DNA of 64,000 nucleotides from Clostridium sp. (GTDB lineage: Bacteria > Bacillota > Clostridia > Oscillospirales > Acutalibacteraceae), in assembly GCA_023663865.1 (NCBI GenBank), contig JAMPGU010000002.1, forward strand, positions 1 to 64,000, given 5' to 3'. Of this stretch, positions 45,132 through 53,791 are shown one piece after another. The position numbers and the translations under genes were made by a program. The notes under the pieces are model-generated. The model had not been told where the DNA came from. It saw nothing but the letters and a program-made list of their open reading frames with translations, and searched no databases. Numbering within the stretch: the first letter of the stretch is position 1; every line of letters begins with the position of its first letter.

Positions 45132-45262
45132 AAAAGTTCCTCATATCAGCAGGATTGCATAAATCATAACTTTATCAAATAAGACTGCAATCCCCTATTC
45201 ATAAATAAGAGCAAAACGAAATACCGCTTTGCTGTTTTTTGATATGAGGTTATTATACCATA
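45132..45262 (-). promoter_or_regulatory. Extended -10 promoter and structured 5' leader of the DUF3048 gene
   Basis: On the minus strand TGG-TATAAT (-10 at complement of 45252-45257) precedes a ~115-nt leader. Two hairpins can form in it: a short one around 45210-45233 and GGATTGCA paired with TGCAATCC (45152-45159 with 45186-45193). No known riboswitch class is recognised. Confidence 0.45.
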
Positions 45263-45338
45263 CACACTGAAAAGTTCTACAAATTCAGGTAAATTGTAAT
45301 ACTATTGAAACCCTATTGAAATATTTAAAAATATAAAA

Positions 45339-45379
45339 AGCTGATAATCTGTTGCTTTAATAACAATAGATTATCAGCT
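45339..45379 (-). terminator. Intrinsic terminator after tadA
   Basis: A perfect 12-bp stem (45339-45350 with 45368-45379) with a 17-base loop. On the minus strand it is followed by TTTTTATATTTTT. Confidence 0.85.
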
Positions 45380-45388
45380 AAAACGCTG

Positions 45389-45841
45389 CTATTTATCTTT
45401 ATTTCTTAATCTCTTAAAAAAATCTGTTAAAAGTGCAGAACACGCCTGCTCCATCAAGCCCGAAACAATCTCAGGCTTATGATTATACGGCACAGTATTA
45501 AAATCTATAACCGAGCCGAAAGAGCCTGCCTTTTTATCATAAGCACCGTAATATACTGTTTTGATTCTGGAATTGATAATTGCACCGGCACACATAGGGC
45601 AAGGCTCTAGGGTAACATATAAATCACATTGCCAAAGCCGCCAGCCGCCAAGCCGTTTACAAGCATTATCAATTGCCTCTAATTCAGCATGATACAGGGC
45701 ATTTTTGCCAAGCTCACGCCTGTTTCTGCCCTCACCGACTATTTCATTATCCTTAACAACTACTGCACCTACCGGCACTTCACCCTCTAACGCAGCCAGC
45801 TGAGCAAGCTCAATCGCACGCAGCATAAATCTATTATCCAT
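45389..45841 (-). CDS. tadA: tRNA-specific adenosine deaminase
   Basis: A 150-residue zinc deaminase that converts A34 of tRNA-Arg(ACG) to inosine. The zinc and catalytic motifs HAELEAI (about 51-57) and PCPMCAGAI (about 82-90) are complete. Length is typical of bacterial TadA. It is the last gene of the minus-strand operon running from the zinc-ribbon protein through galU and the CPBP protein. It starts one base after the CPBP stop codon without a strong ribosome site of its own, so translation is probably coupled. Confidence 0.95.
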   Translation of the reverse strand: MDNRFMLRAIELAQLAALEGEVPVGAVVVKDNEIVGEGRNRRELGKNALYHAELEAIDNACKRLGGWRLWQCDLYVTLEPCPMCAGAIINSRIKTVYYGAYDKKAGSFGSVIDFNTVPYNHKPEIVSGLMEQACSALLTDFFKRLRNKDK

Positions 45842-45842
45842 A

Positions 45843-46859
45843 CTATTTGATCGTGCTTACTGTAAAAAGAATCAAAATCAAAAACGGAACAATCATCCAC
45901 GGGAACAGGAAGCTGACAAACTTCTGCCCCACGGTCAATACACCGTTATCTTTTTTTACAGTATTCTTTTTAAGCTCACCTTTCCTAACAAGATAAATAA
46001 GTCCGAAAATACCGAAAACAAGCCAAAACAAATAAATGAATACGACTACCGTTCTGGCCACACTCTCATCAACAGCATAGGTGACAATGGAATTCACAAC
46101 CGATATACCGTTATTGCAGGCATGAATACATATTGCCGGAACAATACTGTCTGTCTTAACCGTAGCCAGACCCAGTACTAAACCTATGATAAATGCAAAA
46201 AGAAACTGCACAACATTACCGTGGAGAAGACCGAAAACGATACTTACTGCGAACACCGCAAAGCCCTTGCCGTATTTTCTGAGAAGCTGAAGAGAGCAGC
46301 AGCGCATTGCAAACTCCTCACATATTGCAGGAATAATTGCAGTGCCGATTACTGTCATTACACAAGCTAAAACAGAATTTGGAGAAAGCGGCTGAGATTG
46401 GGTAAATTCAATATCAAAAATTGCCTGCAGGGTTGTGATGATATAATTAACCACTACATTGGCAGTAATACAGCTAATCATACCGAACGCAATCCATGCA
46501 AAGCATCTTAAAAGACGGATAGGCTTATTCGGCACGATAGGCACAGTATATTTCTTTTTATTAACCAGTGCCATTACGCCAAAAGGAACAACGACAGACA
46601 TAAATGAAACGCCTATAATAATAAATGCACTTTGAAAAACAGGACTGCTCAAATAAAGCTCTGTAAGACCGAACAGTTGCAGCAATAAAACAACAAATTC
46701 CTGTACAATAAGATATGCAATAATTGCACAGCCCATAGCCAGACTGATTTTTCTGATTTCCCTTTTTTCGTTTTGCTCCTGCTGTTTGCGCATAAAGTAA
46801 CGCTGGCTTTCCTCATTCACATCACTGTTACCAAATGGGTTATAATAATATTGTGACAT
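45843..46859 (-). CDS. CPBP-family intramembrane metalloprotease-like protein
   Basis: A 338-residue protein with about eight hydrophobic segments. The CPBP (Abi/CAAX protease-like) motifs appear as ICEEFAMRC (EExxxR, about 173-181) and FGLLHGN (about 206-212), which carry the metal-binding residues. The substrate is unknown; members cleave prenylated or signal-peptide-like membrane peptides or act in bacteriocin immunity. The start at 46859 is preceded by AAAGGATT. An alternative four codons upstream lacks a ribosome site. It lies between galU and tadA on the same strand. Confidence 0.85.
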   Translation of the reverse strand: MSQYYYNPFGNSDVNEESQRYFMRKQQEQNEKREIRKISLAMGCAIIAYLIVQEFVVLLLQLFGLTELYLSSPVFQSAFIIIGVSFMSVVVPFGVMALVNKKKYTVPIVPNKPIRLLRCFAWIAFGMISCITANVVVNYIITTLQAIFDIEFTQSQPLSPNSVLACVMTVIGTAIIPAICEEFAMRCCSLQLLRKYGKGFAVFAVSIVFGLLHGNVVQFLFAFIIGLVLGLATVKTDSIVPAICIHACNNGISVVNSIVTYAVDESVARTVVVFIYLFWLVFGIFGLIYLVRKGELKKNTVKKDNGVLTVGQKFVSFLFPWMIVPFLILILFTVSTIK

Positions 46860-46886
46860 TAAATTTATCAATCCTTTTATTTAAGA

Positions 46887-47762
46887 TTAATCTAAATCCT
46901 TAGCGATTTCCTTAATATAAGCCTTCAGCTCCTCCTGTGTTTCAGGATGCTTGAGACCTACCTCGATATTTGCCTGAAGAATACCAAACTTGTTACCCAT
47001 ATCATAACGAGTACCCTCATAATCAACAGCTACAACACCCTTTGTCTGTGCAAGCGTTTTCATAGCATCTGTCAGCTGAAGCTCGTTACCGGCACCAAGA
47101 GGAGTTTCCTCAAGAATATCAAAAATCTCAGGAGGCATAACCACTCTGCCAAGAATAGAATAATTGGAGAGAATTTCATCCTCTGATGGCTTTTCTATCA
47201 TATTCGTACAATTAAAACAATTATCCTCAATAGGATCAACTGCAAGAGAACAATATTTTGTAATTGCCTTGCCGGGAACCTCTTTCACACCAACAGCACC
47301 CTTGCCGTATTTTTCATAAGCATCACAGAGCTGCTTTGTTACAGGTGTTTCTGAAATAATAACATCGTCACCATAGAGTACTGCAAAAGGCTCGTTGCCA
47401 ACAAAGCTCTTTGCACATAAAACAGCGTGACCAAGACCCTTTGTTTCCTTCTGACGGATAAAGTATATATTTCCAAAATTTGAGCAGGAAACAACATCGT
47501 CATAAATCTTCTTCTTGCTTTCGTTACCCTCAAGCTTAGCTTCAAGCTCAAAAGCATGATCAAAGTGATCCTCAATTGCACCCTTGCCGCGGTTTGTGAT
47601 GATAAGCACATCCTCTATACCTGAAGCAAAAGCCTCCTCAACAATATACTGAATTGCAGGCTTATCAACAATGTTAAGCATCTCCTTAGGAACTGCCTTT
47701 GATGCAGGAAGAACTCTTGTTCCCATACCTGCTGCCGGAATTATTGCCTTTTTAACCTTCAT
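46887..47762 (-). CDS. galU: UTP-glucose-1-phosphate uridylyltransferase
   Basis: A 291-residue nucleotidyltransferase that makes UDP-glucose from UTP and glucose-1-phosphate. It begins MKVKKAIIPAAGMGTRVLP, the nucleotide-binding loop, and has KEMLNIVDKPAIQY (about 28), VLYGDDVI (about 128), EKPSEDE and the LTDAM...YDMGNKFG ending. The ATG at 47762 is chosen because GGAGG lies just upstream; the ATG at 47777 overlaps that site. UDP-glucose from this enzyme would feed Ugd and the exopolysaccharide operon 23 kb away. Confidence 0.95.
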   Translation of the reverse strand: MKVKKAIIPAAGMGTRVLPASKAVPKEMLNIVDKPAIQYIVEEAFASGIEDVLIITNRGKGAIEDHFDHAFELEAKLEGNESKKKIYDDVVSCSNFGNIYFIRQKETKGLGHAVLCAKSFVGNEPFAVLYGDDVIISETPVTKQLCDAYEKYGKGAVGVKEVPGKAITKYCSLAVDPIEDNCFNCTNMIEKPSEDEILSNYSILGRVVMPPEIFDILEETPLGAGNELQLTDAMKTLAQTKGVVAVDYEGTRYDMGNKFGILQANIEVGLKHPETQEELKAYIKEIAKDLD

Positions 47763-47792
47763 AATAAACTCCTCCATTACTATTATATTCCA

Positions 47793-48863
47793 TTAAATAA
47801 TTGATGTAATAAATCGTATTGCCAGCATTGCTATAAGTGGAATCGAAATACTTGTTCCGCCCAGCTTGCCGAGATAAAGCTCTTTCATCTGACTCTGCGA
47901 CAAATTGGAGCCGCTCTGAAGCATACCAATCTGATTAAAGCTGCTTCCGTCTGCCAGTTGGTTATTTACTTTATCAACAATATTAAATACCTTTGACCTG
48001 TAAAATCTGTCAGCAAACATTGCTACGGTTATACTTATAATAATACTTACACCCATAGTAATCAAGTATGCCGGCAAAACGGCATCATATAATTTCATCA
48101 GCTCTGCCAGCTGGCTGTCACTGAGCTTCGCCATTAAGCTGACATCGGGAAAACCATTTGCTCCTGAAATAAGATTTGAAGAAATAAACTGACTGAAATC
48201 GGTTATCTGTTTAATAAAAAATCCTCTGGTAAGCAGGCTTGCAATCAGCTCCACTGCCATACAAACAATTCCCTGGGCATACATTTTTCTGAAAAACAGA
48301 TAATATGCACCAAAGAAAAAGCCTCCCCAGTTCCATGAAAACCTTTTATTTTCTTTGAATTTTTTAATAAATCTGCCCTTATTGCTTCTGACAACTGCAG
48401 CAATATCATCAACGCTCTTGTCATCAATCGTATCATCACCGTCAACAATACTGCCGCCAACCTCAAAGCTTGCTGTTGGTCTGAAGCTGTCATAATCAAC
48501 ATTTTGCTGTTTTGCACCGCAGTGACTGCAAAAGGGAGCAGAACGCTCTATTTCAGCACCGCACGCCGAGCAAATTGTTTTTGTATTCTCCGGCTTCGCA
48601 CTGTAATACGCATTTTCAGCATTGGTCTTTGCTTCTGCATCATCCGTATTCTGATTATCCTCAGCAGATCTTTCTTCTGTGAAAAATGAATTTTCTCTAT
48701 AATCAAAGCCATCCTTATGCTTGCCCGCATTTATACAATGGCCGATTTCACTATAGCAGCTTCTGTGATGCGGTGTACCGCATATCGGACAAATTACTAT
48801 ATCATCTTCTTCGGTGAAAAGTTTGTCGCAAACAGGACATTTTTCATTTTCGTGAAAAAACAT
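47793..48863 (-). CDS. Zinc-ribbon/RING-like protein with DUF2628-type membrane domain
   Basis: A 356-residue protein. The N-terminal CPVCDKLF...VICPICGTPHHRSCY...C segment (about 9-43) resembles the prokaryotic RING-finger domain. A second zinc ribbon, CSACGAEI...CSHCGAKQ, is at about 98-120. A linker leads to a C-terminal membrane region with four hydrophobic segments that begins FSWNWGGFFFGAYYLFFRKMY, the DUF2628 signature. Function is unknown; the zinc modules may bind protein partners at the membrane. It is the first gene of the operon with galU, the CPBP gene and tadA. Confidence 0.8.
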   Translation of the reverse strand: MFFHENEKCPVCDKLFTEEDDIVICPICGTPHHRSCYSEIGHCINAGKHKDGFDYRENSFFTEERSAEDNQNTDDAEAKTNAENAYYSAKPENTKTICSACGAEIERSAPFCSHCGAKQQNVDYDSFRPTASFEVGGSIVDGDDTIDDKSVDDIAAVVRSNKGRFIKKFKENKRFSWNWGGFFFGAYYLFFRKMYAQGIVCMAVELIASLLTRGFFIKQITDFSQFISSNLISGANGFPDVSLMAKLSDSQLAELMKLYDAVLPAYLITMGVSIIISITVAMFADRFYRSKVFNIVDKVNNQLADGSSFNQIGMLQSGSNLSQSQMKELYLGKLGGTSISIPLIAMLAIRFITSII

Positions 48864-48893
48864 TATATATTCCTTTCCTATTCAATTCAATAT

Positions 48894-48922
48894 ATTATAC
48901 CTATACTAACAAAATAAATCAA
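48894..48922 (-). promoter_or_regulatory. Sigma-A promoter of the zinc-ribbon/galU/tadA operon
   Basis: On the minus strand TTGATT (complement of 48917-48922), a 17-bp spacer and TATAAT (complement of 48894-48899), giving a leader of about 24 bases with AGGAAAGGA as ribosome site. Confidence 0.7.
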
Positions 48923-48958
48923 GAATTTAGTTAAAATATTGTTAATTGATTTTAAATA

Positions 48959-48987
48959 TTGCATTATTTTCCATAGTTGTATATAAT
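48959..48987 (+). promoter_or_regulatory. Sigma-A promoter of prfB-mgtC
   Basis: TTGCAT (48959-48964), a 17-bp spacer and TATAAT (48982-48987). The leader of about 28 bases carries a GGAG ribosome site before the ATG at 49022. Confidence 0.7.
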
Positions 48988-49021
48988 ATTATGAATGTAA
49001 ATTGATTTATGGAGTTATACT

Positions 49022-50143
49022 ATGATTGAGTATGAAGAGCTTAGATTCAGACTGCTTGAATCTGAAAAAACAGTAGAAAATTTAAAAGAAGCCTTGGCAA
49101 TTGACAGCCTTGTAAAGGAAATTGCCGAGCTTGAGGAGCTGAGTGCTGCACCTGATTTTTGGGATGATATGGAGAAGAGCCAGAAAACCATGCAAAAAAT
49201 CGGGGCATTAAAGGCTAAGGTTTCCTCCTACGAAAACGTAAAAAATGATTATGACGATGCACTTGTTATGATTGAGCTGGCAAATGAGGAGGAGGATGCA
49301 GAGCTTTTAGAGGACTGCACCAAATCTGTTGATGATATTGAAAAGAAGCTGGAGAGTCTTACACTTTCAACTCTGCTCAGCGGTGAATTTGACAATAACA
49401 ATGCCCTGCTCACCTTTCACGCAGGCGCAGGAGGCACCGAGGCGCAGGACTGGGCAGAAATGCTCTTTAGAATGTACAACCGCTGGGGCGAGCGTCACGG
49501 CTATAAGGTGTCCACCCTTGATTATTTAGACGGTGATGTTGCCGGTGTCAAAAGTGCAACCATCCTTGTAGAGGGTGAAAATGCATACGGCTATCTCAAA
49601 GGAGAAATGGGTATTCACAGACTTGTCCGCGTATCTCCTTTTGACTCCTCCGGACGCCGTCACACCTCCTTTGCATCCCTTGAGGTTATGCCTGAAATTG
49701 ATGATGACGTAGAGGTGGAAATCAGAGAAGAGGACATAAAGATGGATGTATACCGAGCATCCGGCGCAGGCGGACAAAAGGTAAATAAAACCTCCTCTGC
49801 AGTACGACTGACACATATACCTACAGGTATTGTAGTATCCTGTCAGATTGAGCGAAGCCAGCACCAAAACCGAGAGGTTGCTATGCGTATGCTCAAATCA
49901 AAGCTGGTAGAAATCAAGGAACGAGAAAATCTGGAGCGCATTGAAGATATTAAGGGTGATCAAAAGGAAATTGCCTGGGGCAGCCAAATCCGTTCTTATG
50001 TTTTTATGCCCTACACAATGGCAAAGGACCACAGAACAAATTTTGAAATGGGAAATATTAACGCTGTTATGGACGGAGATATAGACGGATTTATAAATGC
50101 TTATTTAAAGATGAAATCCGTTGAGGGAGCTGAAAATCAATAA
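49022..50143 (+). CDS. prfB: Peptide chain release factor 2, without programmed frameshift
   Basis: A 373-residue RF2 that ends translation at UGA and UAA. The stop-codon-reading SPF tripeptide is at 205-207 and the peptidyl-tRNA hydrolysis motif GGQ at 250-252, within GAGGQKVNKTSSAVRLTHIPTG. The whole protein, including the N-terminal domain with the AAPDFWDD segment, lies in one open frame. The in-frame UGA and slippery CUU site that control prfB in many bacteria are absent. The gene overlaps mgtC by one base (TAATG). Confidence 0.95.
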   Translation: MIEYEELRFRLLESEKTVENLKEALAIDSLVKEIAELEELSAAPDFWDDMEKSQKTMQKIGALKAKVSSYENVKNDYDDALVMIELANEEEDAELLEDCTKSVDDIEKKLESLTLSTLLSGEFDNNNALLTFHAGAGGTEAQDWAEMLFRMYNRWGERHGYKVSTLDYLDGDVAGVKSATILVEGENAYGYLKGEMGIHRLVRVSPFDSSGRRHTSFASLEVMPEIDDDVEVEIREEDIKMDVYRASGAGGQKVNKTSSAVRLTHIPTGIVVSCQIERSQHQNREVAMRMLKSKLVEIKERENLERIEDIKGDQKEIAWGSQIRSYVFMPYTMAKDHRTNFEMGNINAVMDGDIDGFINAYLKMKSVEGAENQ

Positions 50144-50865
50144 TGGCAGAAATCCTTGATATAACAACGGTCACCGGCTTTTCACTGCGGCTTATAATTG
50201 CAATTATTTTAGGCTTGCTTGTAGGCTTTGAACGGCAGTGGACACGGCATCAGGCCGGTATACTCACCAATGTGATTGTATGCATCGGCGCATACGCCTA
50301 TTGTGCCTACGCATACATATCGGGTGACGATAATATTGATATAACAAGAATTGCCGCACAGATTGTTTGCGGTGTGGGATTTTTAGGTGCAGGACTGATT
50401 TTGCGTGACGGAACAAACATTAAGGGACTTGCTACGGCTGCAACCATATGGACAACTGCTGCTATTGGCGTTTTATGTACCGTTTCAAATATTTTATATG
50501 CAATCATTGTTGCACTGGCAGTGGTCATTTTGCATCTTATTCTTCATCCCCTATCCTCTAAAATAAACAAGATCAGGCAGTATAATAAAGATAAAGAAAG
50601 AAACATTGAGTGCCTTTATAAAATCACCATAAAATGCACTGAGGAATTTGAAACAGACATCCGCTCCCACTTAATTAAAACGATTCGAGAAAAAAACGAT
50701 GTACTTCTTCATAATTTAGACAGTATGGCAGCGGATGACGGAAACATAAAAATTAAAGCATATATCACAACCGTAAAAAAGAATAATGATTTAGTGGAAA
50801 GTATTTTTGCACATATCGGCAAGGATGAGGGCATTATTTCTGCCGGATGGAATATCGACAGCTAA
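50143..50865 (+). CDS. MgtC/SapB family membrane protein
   Basis: A 240-residue protein with about five membrane segments (within 15-135) followed by a soluble C-terminal domain (about 150-240). The family pattern is clear in RLIIAIILGLLVGFERQWTRHQAGILTNVIVCIGA and the GVGFLGAGLILRDGTNIKGLATAATIWTTAAIGVL segment. MgtC proteins help cells at low magnesium and in some cases modulate ATP synthase; which applies here is not known. It is translationally coupled to prfB, an unexpected but not unique pairing. A hairpin terminator follows. Confidence 0.9.
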   Translation: MAEILDITTVTGFSLRLIIAIILGLLVGFERQWTRHQAGILTNVIVCIGAYAYCAYAYISGDDNIDITRIAAQIVCGVGFLGAGLILRDGTNIKGLATAATIWTTAAIGVLCTVSNILYAIIVALAVVILHLILHPLSSKINKIRQYNKDKERNIECLYKITIKCTEEFETDIRSHLIKTIREKNDVLLHNLDSMAADDGNIKIKAYITTVKKNNDLVESIFAHIGKDEGIISAGWNIDS

Positions 50866-50892
50866 TCTGATAAAATATTACCACAAATATAT

Positions 50893-50931
50893 AAATCCCC
50901 TTTGATTATAATAATTCAAGGGGGATTTTTT
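50893..50931 (+). promoter_or_regulatory. Terminator-like hairpin containing a -10 box and the pdaA ribosome site
   Basis: AAATCCCCTTTGA (50893-50905) pairs with TCAAGGGGGATTT (50916-50928) with one G-T pair, followed by six T and the ATG at 50932. The 10-base loop contains TATAAT (50907-50912) and the 3' arm is the ribosome site AAGGGGGA. It should terminate prfB-mgtC transcripts. A transcript starting after the TATAAT (about 50919) would have a free ribosome site. No good -35 box lies 16-18 bases upstream, so promoter activity is less certain than for the matching element at 6242-6291. Confidence 0.55.
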
Positions 50932-51765
50932 ATGAAAAAAATTATTATTGCATTTATGTGCTTATGTATTCTGACAGCCTGCTCGGCAGAAAAAAATGAT
51001 AACAAAAGCAATGACGAAACCAGCACAAAAACAACTACAAATGTGGCGGAAACAACAATTGAAGCAACAGGTGTCGGCAATCAATACTACAGCACCGAAA
51101 AGGTTGTTTGGGGACCGGGAAGAGCAGATAATCACCAGCGTCCGACAGATCCCTTAATGCTTCAGGAAAGCTATGGAAAGCTTGGCGGACAATTTATTAT
51201 GAGCGATGATAAATTCATCTGTCTTACATTTGATGAGGGCTATGAAAACGGCTACACACCTGCCATTTTAGACACCTTGAAGGATAAGGGTGTTAAGGCA
51301 ATTTTCTTTGTTACCTATGATTTTGTCAAGGATAATCCTAAGCTGATTGAGCGTATGATTGATGAGGGTCATATCATCGGCAACCATTCCTACAGGCATT
51401 ACACTATGGACGAGGTTTCCGTAGAAGATGCCACGGAAGAAATTGTATTCCTTGATAAATATATGAAAGAAAATTTCCAGTACCGAATGACACTGTTCAG
51501 ATTCCCTAAGGGAGAATTCAGTGAAAACACACTGGCTCTTGCCGACAGTCTGGGCTATAAAAGCGTATTCTGGTCATTCGCCTACGCGGACTGGGATACT
51601 GAAAATCCAGTGGATAAGGAAGAAGCCTTTAACACAATAACCACCTATACCCACAATGGTGAAATTATGCTGCTTCACGCCGTCAGCCAGACAAACGCAG
51701 AAATTTTAGGAGATGTCATTGACGAAGTAAGAAATCAGGGCTACGAATTCACAGTTGAAATATAA
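50932..51765 (+). CDS. pdaA: PdaA-type polysaccharide deacetylase lipoprotein
   Basis: A 277-residue secreted enzyme of the NodB superfamily. A lipoprotein signal ends in LTAC with the lipidated cysteine at 17, followed by a threonine-rich linker. The catalytic region has LTFDEGYENGYTPAIL (D101) and GNHSYRH (H152, H156), and the later FRFPKGEFSE and LLHAVS motifs. TFDxGYENGYT is specific to PdaA, which deacetylates N-acetylmuramic acid on the way to muramic delta-lactam in spore cortex. A lipid anchor is less usual than a plain signal peptide. The ATG at 50932 lies directly after the hairpin. Confidence 0.9.
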   Translation: MKKIIIAFMCLCILTACSAEKNDNKSNDETSTKTTTNVAETTIEATGVGNQYYSTEKVVWGPGRADNHQRPTDPLMLQESYGKLGGQFIMSDDKFICLTFDEGYENGYTPAILDTLKDKGVKAIFFVTYDFVKDNPKLIERMIDEGHIIGNHSYRHYTMDEVSVEDATEEIVFLDKYMKENFQYRMTLFRFPKGEFSENTLALADSLGYKSVFWSFAYADWDTENPVDKEEAFNTITTYTHNGEIMLLHAVSQTNAEILGDVIDEVRNQGYEFTVEI

Positions 51766-51777
51766 TGGACAGAATAA

Positions 51778-51812
51778 GCCTGAAGCCTTCCTTAGACTTC
51801 GGGCATTGTTAT
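51778..51812 (+). terminator. Putative terminator after pdaA
   Basis: GCCTGAAG (51778-51785) pairs with CTTCGGGC (51797-51804) with one G-T pair, followed by ATTGTTATTT. The T run is weak. Confidence 0.55.
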
Positions 51813-51853
51813 TTGAAAAAATTAGAACATTTTGTTAAATTTCAAATTTGCTA

Positions 51854-51882
51854 TTGTGATAAATTCTTATATATTATATAAT
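51854..51882 (+). promoter_or_regulatory. Sigma-A promoter of the mreBCD-PBP2 operon
   Basis: TTGTGA (51854-51859), a 17-bp spacer and TATAAT (51877-51882), about 78 bases before mreB. Confidence 0.65.
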
Positions 51883-51959
51883 ACAGTATATCATTAAATT
51901 ATTAGAATGGGTTATTAGCTTAATTTAGTAATTCCATTTTGGAAAAGAGAGATACATAT

Positions 51960-52940
51960 ATGATTTTTTCAAGGGATCTTGGCATAGACTTAGGCACTTC
52001 CAATACGATTATATGTGATAAAAAAGGACGTATTGTTGTAAACGAACCAAGTGTTGTTGCTGTCGATGTTAAAACAAAAAGAGTTGTTGCTACAGGAAAT
52101 GAAGCAAAGGATATGATTGGCAGAACACCGGGATCAATTGTAGCTGTCAGACCATTGAATTACGGTGTAATTGCTGACTTTGATATGACCTCTGATATGC
52201 TGAGAAACTTCATTTATCGTTCCAGCAAAAGAAGTCTGTTTACAAGAACAAGAATTGTAATTTCCATCCCGAACAATGTTACAGAGGTTGAGCGAAGAGC
52301 CGTTGAGGACGTTGTACGCTCAGCCGGTGCACAGGATGTAGAGCTAATTGAAGAGTCTATGGCGGCTGCTCTCGGGGCAGGACTTCCGGTATATGATGCC
52401 ACCGGCTCAATGGTTGTAAACATCGGAGGCGGTACCTGTGATGTAGCTGTAATCAGCCTTGGCGGAATTGCAGCCTGCAGAAGTATAAAAATCGGCGGAG
52501 ATGCGTTTGATGACGCCATTGTCAACCATATGAGAGACAAGCATGATTTGCTGATTGGCAGCAATACTGCTGAAGATATAAAGCTGAAAATCGGTTCAGC
52601 AAGCAACTATGACGGTGAAGCGGTTATGGAGGTTAAGGGAAGAAATACTGCAAACGGACTTCCGAAAAGCACCGAGGTTTCTTCCGCTGAAATCAGAGAC
52701 GCACTGAGCGAATGTGTCAACGAAATTATAAATACAATTAAAGCAACACTTGAGGTAACACTGCCGGAGCTGGCTGCCGATATTATCGACAAGGGAATTT
52801 ATCTTACAGGCGGTGCCTGCAAGCTCAGAGGCTTAAAAGAGCTGATTGCCAAGGAAACAGGCATATCCGTAGTCATTCCCGATAAAGCCACCGAATGTGT
52901 TGCCATCGGTACATCAATAAAACTCAGAAGGACAATGTAA
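51960..52940 (+). CDS. mreB: Rod-shape-determining actin homologue MreB
   Basis: A 326-residue actin-like ATPase that forms membrane-bound filaments guiding sidewall synthesis. The ATP-binding motifs are GIDLGTSNT (phosphate 1, about 8-16), VNIGGGTCDVAVISLGG (phosphate 2, about 152) and TGGACKLRGL (adenosine, about 283). The N-terminal IFSRDLGID gives a short amphipathic stretch for membrane contact. The ATG at 51960 is preferred, with AAGAGAG upstream; an earlier in-frame TTG would add seven residues. Length is slightly short for the family. The mreC gene follows after two bases. Confidence 0.95.
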   Translation: MIFSRDLGIDLGTSNTIICDKKGRIVVNEPSVVAVDVKTKRVVATGNEAKDMIGRTPGSIVAVRPLNYGVIADFDMTSDMLRNFIYRSSKRSLFTRTRIVISIPNNVTEVERRAVEDVVRSAGAQDVELIEESMAAALGAGLPVYDATGSMVVNIGGGTCDVAVISLGGIAACRSIKIGGDAFDDAIVNHMRDKHDLLIGSNTAEDIKLKIGSASNYDGEAVMEVKGRNTANGLPKSTEVSSAEIRDALSECVNEIINTIKATLEVTLPELAADIIDKGIYLTGGACKLRGLKELIAKETGISVVIPDKATECVAIGTSIKLRRTM

Positions 52941-52942
52941 AT

Positions 52943-53791
52943 ATGAAACACCTTTTTAAAAGCAGTCGTTTCAAGTTAATAGTCGGAATCATCGCACTGC
53001 TGATTGCAGGTATGCTTTTATGTGCAGTTAACGGCCATGGCGAATCTGCCCAATCCTCTGTTGTGGGAACAATATTTGCACCCGCCCACTGGATTGCAGG
53101 CAAGGTATCGGACGGTATCGGTCAGATAACAAAAAACGCCAAGGGCGATGCTGAATATGAGCAAAGAATTGATGATTTGCAGACGCAGATTGGAGAGCTT
53201 GAAAATCAGCTTGCCGATTACGAAAACCTGAAAACCCAAAACGAATTATACAAGGATGCCCTTGAACTGAAGGATGAAAACCCTGATTTTAAATATATTG
53301 ATGCATCTATAATCGGCAGAGACAGTGCTGACCCGTACTGCAGCTTCACCATAAGCAAGGGTACTGCAAACGGTGTTGAGGACGGATATGCTGTGCTTTA
53401 CGGCAAATGTCTTGTAGGTGTTATCAAAAAAGCCTATCCTACCTACAGTGTTGTAAGCTCTATCATCAGCCCTGATTTCAGTGTGTCTGCCTACGATATC
53501 AATTCCAAAGAGCTGAGCTATGTTACCGGCGATGCAAAATTGTCACAAGATGGTTTTTGCAAATTTGAGAATCTGGATTCTGATACACGAGTTACATATG
53601 GTTCTATTATTGCAACTGCCGGCGTCAGCTCCACAATGCCAAAGGGTATCGTTATCGGAACCGTTAAGGAAATCAATAACGAGGAAACCAACATATCCAC
53701 CTATGCCGCTATTGAACCGGGCACAGATATAAAAAATATCGACAGATGTATGGTGCTTTCCGGCTTCAGCCCTGAAAGAGAGGCTGAGTAA
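52943..53791 (+). CDS. mreC: Rod-shape-determining protein MreC
   Basis: A 282-residue bitopic membrane protein of the elongasome. It has one membrane segment (about 10-28), a coiled coil with IDDLQTQIGELENQLADYENLKTQNELYK (about 72-108), and an extracytoplasmic two-barrel domain with IIGRDSADPYCSFTISKGTANGVEDGYAVL and SSIISPDFSVSAYD. MreC links MreB to the transpeptidase PBP2. The ATG at 52943 follows AGAAGGAC at the end of mreB. It overlaps mreD by one base (TAATG). Confidence 0.94.
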   Translation: MKHLFKSSRFKLIVGIIALLIAGMLLCAVNGHGESAQSSVVGTIFAPAHWIAGKVSDGIGQITKNAKGDAEYEQRIDDLQTQIGELENQLADYENLKTQNELYKDALELKDENPDFKYIDASIIGRDSADPYCSFTISKGTANGVEDGYAVLYGKCLVGVIKKAYPTYSVVSSIISPDFSVSAYDINSKELSYVTGDAKLSQDGFCKFENLDSDTRVTYGSIIATAGVSSTMPKGIVIGTVKEINNEETNISTYAAIEPGTDIKNIDRCMVLSGFSPEREAE

